A stretch of 64,000 bases of DNA from an uncultured Sulfitobacter sp. Its GTDB lineage: Bacteria > Pseudomonadota > Alphaproteobacteria > Rhodobacterales > Rhodobacteraceae. Below the pieces are notes generated by a model. That model did not search any database, had not been told where the DNA came from, and was given only the letters and a program-made list of their open reading frames with translations. The DNA is taken from NCBI RefSeq assembly GCF_947497275.1, contig NZ_CANMFS010000012.1, forward strand, positions 22,368 through 86,367, given 5' to 3'. Below, piece by piece: positions 59,828 through 64,000 of the stretch; the stretch's first letter is position 1; each line of letters starts with the position of its first letter. Made by a program: the position numbers and the translations under genes.

Positions 59828-61741
59828 TCAGACCGTCAGATCGAAGATCTCGCCCCCGATGCTCAGATTGATCTGGTCCTGTCCCGTGCCGTCCACCAGC
59901 GCCCACATGATCTGTCCGGTGGGGCGGTAGATGATGAAGGCGTCGGCCACATCCGCCGCCCCCGCACCCGGCGTGAAGGCCTCGTTGATCTGGAACTGCG
60001 CGCGGGTGGCCGCCGCATTGCCGAACACCAGCGTGTCGCCGTCCCCGCTGTCATAATCCTGAATCCAGTCGGCGCCGTGGTTTTCCACCCCGAGGTGGAA
60101 GAAACTGTCGGCCCCGCCGCCGCCGTTCACCCGGTCGAACCCGAAGCCGCCGTTGACGAAATCATCGCCGTCGCCACCAAACAGCTGATCGCCAAGTGCC
60201 GATCCGGTCAGGGTGTCATCGCCGGTACCGCCCAGCACGGTATCCGCGCCAAACCCGCCCGCGATCACGTCATCGCCCGCATCGCCGCGCAATGCGTCGT
60301 TGCCATAGCCGCCGTCAATGACGTCGTTGCCCGCGCCGCCAAAGATCTCGTCGCGCAGGTCGTTCACGCCGCGCCCACCGGTCAGCATATCGTCGCCCGC
60401 CCCCCCGATCAGCGTATCGACACCGGTGCCGCCCTCAATGGTATCGGCCCCCGCGCCGCCGTCCAGCAGGTCGTCTCCATCATCGCCCGAAACCCGGTCG
60501 TCGCCCGCGCCCCCGCCGAGCGTGTCATCGCTCAGCCCGCCCGCCAGCGTGTCGTTGCCGCCGCCGCCGTCGATGCTGTCGCGGGCATCGGTCCCTGTCA
60601 GCGCCTCATCTGCGTCGCTGCCCTGGCGCGCCTCTGTCGGCGGGCCGAACAGATCCCGCGTGGATACGATATCGAGCGTGCCACCGTACCAGCGGGTGTC
60701 GAACCAGACCTCGGCCACATTCGTCATCTCGACGCGCAGGTCCCCCCCGTCGTCGTAGATCAACCGCCCCTGCGCGCCCGACAACAGGCCGGTATCGTAG
60801 ATGCCCGAAATCAGCACCCGGTCGGTGCCGGTGCCGCCATCGATGACATGACTGCCCGCGCGGGTCACGAAACGGTCGTCTCCGGCCCCGCCCGACAGGA
60901 TATTGTCGCCCGCATCCGCCGACAGGATGTCGTCGCCCGCGCCGCCCGTCAGCACATCGTCGAGGTGACTGCCCAGCACCGTGTCGGAACCCCCCGTGCC
61001 GGTGATCCGCATCGTGGCGCTGGCCCCGTCCCACGCCGCATCGAGGCTGCGCTCGGGTGCGCCGTACAACAGCGCCATCGCCTCGCGGTCCAGCGTGCCC
61101 AGCTGCGTGGTGCCGCGCGAGCGATCATAGGACATCACCGTGAAAGTGCCGTTGTCGCGGTCGGACGAGATGACCGGCTCCCCCTCGAACGGGTGCCTGA
61201 GCCCCAGCGCATGGCCGACCTCGTGCAACAGGATCGAATAGCCGCGCACGCCCGGCGTGATGGTCGACGCGTTCTCCAGATAGTAGTCGCGGTTGAGAAA
61301 GATATCGCCGCCGATGTTGTCGTGCAGCGTCAGGTATTGCGTGCCCGCGCCGGTGCCGTACTCGTAATCGGAGGGGTAATAGGCAAACCCGCTCAGCGGA
61401 TTGCCCGTGGCGTTGGTGCGCCCCGTCATGTCGATCATGCCGAAGCGGATATCGCCGCCCACACTGTCGGTCACCTCGACAAAGCGGATGCCCGAGGCGG
61501 CTTCCCATGTCTCCAGCGCGGTGCGCGCGTGGGCGCGGTGCGCCGGGGTGAACCCGTCGAACCCGTCCTGTGCCCCCGACAGCGTGTCGTAGGGCGCGGC
61601 CTGGGTGGGAAAGGAGTAGCTGACCACGACCGGCGTGCCGAGGCTGGCCTCGTGGTTCCAACGCTCGGCGGCCTCCGACTTGGTAAGCGACAGCACGTCG
61701 TTGCCGGCAACGGGTACATCGTCGCGAAAGAAAAAATTCAT
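59828..61741 (-). CDS. Serralysin-like RTX metalloprotease
   Basis: The product has 637 residues. The protease domain (1-240) has the zinc site HEVGHALGLRHP at residues 173-184 and the Met-turn MSYDRS at 203, which define the serralysin group of M10 peptidases. Upstream are ITYSF-like and ARTALETWEAASGIRFVEV, as in that family. RTX repeats begin at about 255 and are interrupted by a region of about 100 residues (GIYDTGLLSGAQGRLIYDDGG) of unknown type. The C-terminal module shared by the array ends the chain (GGEIFDLTV). Serralysins are secreted by type I transporters and cleave proteins outside the cell. No inhibitor or transporter gene is nearby. Confidence 0.9.
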   Translation of the reverse strand: MNFFFRDDVPVAGNDVLSLTKSEAAERWNHEASLGTPVVVSYSFPTQAAPYDTLSGAQDGFDGFTPAHRAHARTALETWEAASGIRFVEVTDSVGGDIRFGMIDMTGRTNATGNPLSGFAYYPSDYEYGTGAGTQYLTLHDNIGGDIFLNRDYYLENASTITPGVRGYSILLHEVGHALGLRHPFEGEPVISSDRDNGTFTVMSYDRSRGTTQLGTLDREAMALLYGAPERSLDAAWDGASATMRITGTGGSDTVLGSHLDDVLTGGAGDDILSADAGDNILSGGAGDDRFVTRAGSHVIDGGTGTDRVLISGIYDTGLLSGAQGRLIYDDGGDLRVEMTNVAEVWFDTRWYGGTLDIVSTRDLFGPPTEARQGSDADEALTGTDARDSIDGGGGNDTLAGGLSDDTLGGGAGDDRVSGDDGDDLLDGGAGADTIEGGTGVDTLIGGAGDDMLTGGRGVNDLRDEIFGGAGNDVIDGGYGNDALRGDAGDDVIAGGFGADTVLGGTGDDTLTGSALGDQLFGGDGDDFVNGGFGFDRVNGGGGADSFFHLGVENHGADWIQDYDSGDGDTLVFGNAAATRAQFQINEAFTPGAGAADVADAFIIYRPTGQIMWALVDGTGQDQINLSIGGEIFDLTV

Positions 61742-61831
61742 CTGGTCTGTTTTCCGGGTGTTGCCTGATCACTGGCCGCCATCAAGCATTCCGCGCAGCG
61801 GCCCGTCAACCGGACACCGGAAAAACACCCC

Positions 61832-63382
61832 TCATGCCATCAGATCGAACACCTCTGCACCGGCCTGCACGGTGATCGCGTCCTGCCCCATGCCGTCGAC
61901 CAGCGCCCAGACGATCTGGCCGGTGGGGCGGTAGATGACAAAGGCCTCTTCGACATCCGCCTCCCCCGCGCCCGGCGTGGCCGCCGCGTTGATCTGGAAC
62001 TGCCCCGCCGTCGCCGCGCGCCCGAACAGAAGCCTGTCGCCCTCGGCGCTTGCATAATCCTGGATCCAGTCCGCACCATGGTCGGACACGCCGAGGTGAA
62101 AGAACGTATCCGCGCCGGTGCCGCCGCTGACCCGGTCGAACCCGAAACCGCCGTTGATGAAATCATCGCCCTCCGAGCCGAACAGCAGATCGCCCAGGGC
62201 CGATCCCGTCAGGCTGTCGTCGCCGGTGCCGCCGATCACGGTGTCGGCACCGAAGCCGCCCGCGATCACGTCGTCGCCCGCATCCCCGCGCAGCTGGTCG
62301 TTGCCATAGCCGCCGTCGATGGTGTCGTTGCCGTCACCGCCGAAGATCACGTCGCGCAGATCGTTTTCCAGGGTGCCGCCGGTCAGCACATCGTCGCCCG
62401 CGCCACCGATCAGCGTATCGGCCCCACCGTATCCGTTGATCGTATCATTGCCGCCACCGCCGTCGATCCGGTCGTGGCTGCTGCTCCCCTCCAGAACGTC
62501 GCTGCCTTGAGTGCCGGTCGTCTCGACCGCCTCGAAAAGCGTGTCCGCCGCGACCGACCGGTCGGCGAATTGCAGGGTCTCGATGCCGGTCAACAGGTCG
62601 GTGTCCGACAACGTGCCGTCCTGCGCCGCATCGCGCACGTAGATCTCGTTCCCGTCAAAGCTGATTTCCGCCTGCGCGAAGGTGCCCGAGAACACGGCCG
62701 TATCGTCGCCCGCACCCCCCGTCAGCGTGTCCGCTCCCGTGCCGCCCGCCAGCGTGTCGTCGCCCGCGCCCGCCAGAACCCAGTCGGAAAACGCGGTGCC
62801 GGTGATCGCTTCGTCCGCATCGGTACCAAGGATCTGCGGCACCGCGTTGTCGGCCTCGCGCCCGAACCAGACGCTATAGACCCGACCCCCGAAGTTGCCG
62901 AATCCCCCGCCCCCGGTCGACCCGTCGGACAGCACGCCGATGCCGATGGCGTTCCAGTCGACGTTGGCCCAGATGCCTTCGTTGACAATGACCGTGTTGT
63001 GACCGTCGGAGTTCTTCCACCCCTCCAGCGCCTCCGCGATGTCGCTGTATCCGCCTGCCCAGATTTCGAAACCATAGCCGGGATAATCGGTGCCCAGCCG
63101 CTCGGGCGTGTCCCACATCACCGACGGGTCGCGGTGGTCGCCGTAGTAATAGGCGTCCGACCAGCTGTGAAAGTTGGCACCCTCGGGCAAGGCGACCCCT
63201 GCCTCCCAGATGTTTTCGTTGGTGTCGAGCGTATGGCGCCCCGCCACCAGCGTCAGATCCGCCGACAGCGGGACCTCGGGCAGCCCACTTTCCGCACGGT
63301 AGTCCATGATCATCTGGTACAGCTGCAATTCCTGCAGGCTCAAAGTGTCCTGTGGCGTGGTGCTGTAGATATCGATCGTCAT
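61832..63382 (-). CDS. RTX protein with CAP (SCP/PR-1) domain head
   Basis: The product has 516 residues. Residues 1-185 look like a CAP-superfamily domain: LQLYQMIMDYRAESGLPEVPLSADLTLVAGRH at the start, FHSWSDAYYYGDHRDPSVMW, and GWKNSDGHNTVIVNEG, the place where the family has its W-x-S-x-GH motif. The RTX repeats start at about 205, with a short beta region in between (FADRSVAADTLFEAVETTG). The shared C-terminal module ends the chain (AGAEVFDLMA). AGGA lies eight bases before the ATG. CAP domains outside eukaryotes are little studied; in some cases they bind lipids. The lack of a Sec signal agrees with type I export. Confidence 0.87.
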   Translation of the reverse strand: MTIDIYSTTPQDTLSLQELQLYQMIMDYRAESGLPEVPLSADLTLVAGRHTLDTNENIWEAGVALPEGANFHSWSDAYYYGDHRDPSVMWDTPERLGTDYPGYGFEIWAGGYSDIAEALEGWKNSDGHNTVIVNEGIWANVDWNAIGIGVLSDGSTGGGGFGNFGGRVYSVWFGREADNAVPQILGTDADEAITGTAFSDWVLAGAGDDTLAGGTGADTLTGGAGDDTAVFSGTFAQAEISFDGNEIYVRDAAQDGTLSDTDLLTGIETLQFADRSVAADTLFEAVETTGTQGSDVLEGSSSHDRIDGGGGNDTINGYGGADTLIGGAGDDVLTGGTLENDLRDVIFGGDGNDTIDGGYGNDQLRGDAGDDVIAGGFGADTVIGGTGDDSLTGSALGDLLFGSEGDDFINGGFGFDRVSGGTGADTFFHLGVSDHGADWIQDYASAEGDRLLFGRAATAGQFQINAAATPGAGEADVEEAFVIYRPTGQIVWALVDGMGQDAITVQAGAEVFDLMA

Positions 63383-63411
63383 GCCGCTGTCCTATCTATT
63401 CATCGCAAGGA

Positions 63412-63436
63412 GGGGGCAGGCCGGTGGCCTGCCCCC
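63412..63436. repeat. Strong GC hairpin between RTX genes
   Basis: An 11-bp perfect stem (GGGGGCAGGCC and GGCCTGCCCCC) closes a three-base loop. It lies 111 bases after the stop of the gene at 63548 and 30 bases before the start of the gene at 63382 on the minus strand. It may terminate the upstream transcript or sit in the leader of the next one. No T-run follows on that strand. Confidence 0.55.
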
Positions 63437-63547
63437 CCTTTTCCGGTCGAAGCGTTTATAAATCGCAAAACCGGCGAAAATAAGGTCGATCCGCACCCTC
63501 GGCGGCTGCCTGCCGGTAGGGTCGCGTGCGGCGGCGGATTTACGCGC

Positions 63548-64000
63548 TCACGTCATCAGATCAAATATCTCACCGCCGATCTTGAGGTTGATCTCGTCCT
63601 GTGCGGCCCCGTCGATCAGCGCCCACATGATCTGGCCCGTGGGCCGGTAGATGATAAAGGCTTCCTCGACACTGCCGTCGCCCGCATCGGGCGTGTTGGC
63701 AAGGTTGATCTGGAACTGCCCCGCACTCGCGCCCGTGTTCCCGAACACCAGCGTATCGCCCTCGGACCCGTCGTAGTCCTGGATGAAGTCGGTGCCATGG
63801 CCCGCCACGCCAAGGTGAAAGAATTCATCCGCCCCGTCGCCGCCATTGACCCGGTCGAACCCGAAACCGCCGTTGATGAAATCATCGCCCTCCGCGCCGA
63901 ACAGCAGATCGCCGAAGCCCGAGCCGGTGATGGAATCGTTGCCCGTCCCGCCCAGCACGGTGTCGGCGCCAAATCCGCCCTCGACCAGATCATCGCCCGC
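63548..64000 (-). CDS. RTX protein, 5' partial (C-terminal module only)
   Basis: The frame stays open to the end of the window, so only the last 150 codons of the gene are seen and its N-terminal domain is unknown. What is visible is RTX repeats (MLGGTGNDSITGSGFGD) followed by the C-terminal module shared by the array (ending KIGGEIFDLMT). By my count it differs from the 3' end of the gene at 52178 in about 15 of 453 positions, without gaps. Confidence 0.85.
   Translation of the reverse strand, partial: AGDDLVEGGFGADTVLGGTGNDSITGSGFGDLLFGAEGDDFINGGFGFDRVNGGDGADEFFHLGVAGHGTDFIQDYDGSEGDTLVFGNTGASAGQFQINLANTPDAGDGSVEEAFIIYRPTGQIMWALIDGAAQDEINLKIGGEIFDLMT

Noticed and set aside
42775..62510. Regularly repeated DNA units that at first look like a CRISPR or satellite array
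   Set aside because: The periodicity follows the nine-residue RTX code (GGxGxDxLx) in an open frame. There are no identical repeats with unique spacers and no cas genes.

Overview
The window reads as a chromosome segment of a marine alphaproteobacterium of the Rhodobacterales (Roseobacter type). Signs are the high G+C, the DUF2793 protein, a KpsMTE capsule exporter with KDO enzymes, a Bcr/CflA efflux gene beside a MarR relic, and a row of large RTX proteins. This placement is inferred from gene content only. I recognise no tRNA, rRNA or CRISPR array.

Region 1 (1-4.8 kb) and region 3 (8.3-15.2 kb) are high-G+C surface-polysaccharide genes. They hold two multidomain glycosyltransferases, a minus-strand run of four ATP-grasp or ATP-grasp-like proteins (one clearly competent of the sugar-transfer type, two degenerate, one TupA-like), a DUF2793/H-type lectin protein and UDP-glucose dehydrogenase.

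Region 2 (4.8-8.3 kb) and region 4 (15.3-29.5 kb) have visibly lower G+C and different codon use, and hold an unusual set of amide-bond-forming enzymes. These are a lone Ddl N-domain, a MurF ligase fused to a dipeptide epimerase, an RraA-like protein, two more MurF-like ligases in tandem, a cytoplasmic CapA-like protein, a degenerate ATP-grasp protein, an ATP-grasp ligase fused to acylphosphatase, and an enolase-superfamily protein that has lost metal ligands. They end with an APS reductase and a fusion of a SerK/SbnI-type serine kinase to a PLP enzyme. Six of these form one minus-strand operon (25343 to 16232) that ends in a C(UUCG)G hairpin. No housekeeping murein genes lie nearby. I infer a non-ribosomal, NRPS-free peptide pathway. 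A sulfonated amino acid such as cysteate is a possible but untested building block, made from phosphoserine plus sulfite. This is the best candidate for an undescribed system.

Region 5 (29.5-42.5 kb) is a group 2-type capsule locus: kpsT, kpsE and kpsM, an RgpF/WbsX-like glycan protein, a sulfotransferase-like protein, a phosphohexomutase, kdsD and kdsB. A trypsin-like protease, a broken marR and an MFS efflux pump are interspersed.

Region 6 (42.5-64 kb) is an array of nine RTX proteins. Eight, all on the minus strand, share almost the same C-terminal module of about 200 residues. Their N-terminal parts differ: a matrixin-like protease, RTX/Ig-like repeats, a propeller-like domain, TRAP plus amino-acid solute-binding domains, Calx-beta repeats, a serralysin-like protease and a CAP domain (the last gene is cut off). 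None has a Sec signal peptide, which fits type I secretion. The arrangement looks like a swappable-payload family kept uniform at the 3' ends by gene conversion or duplication.
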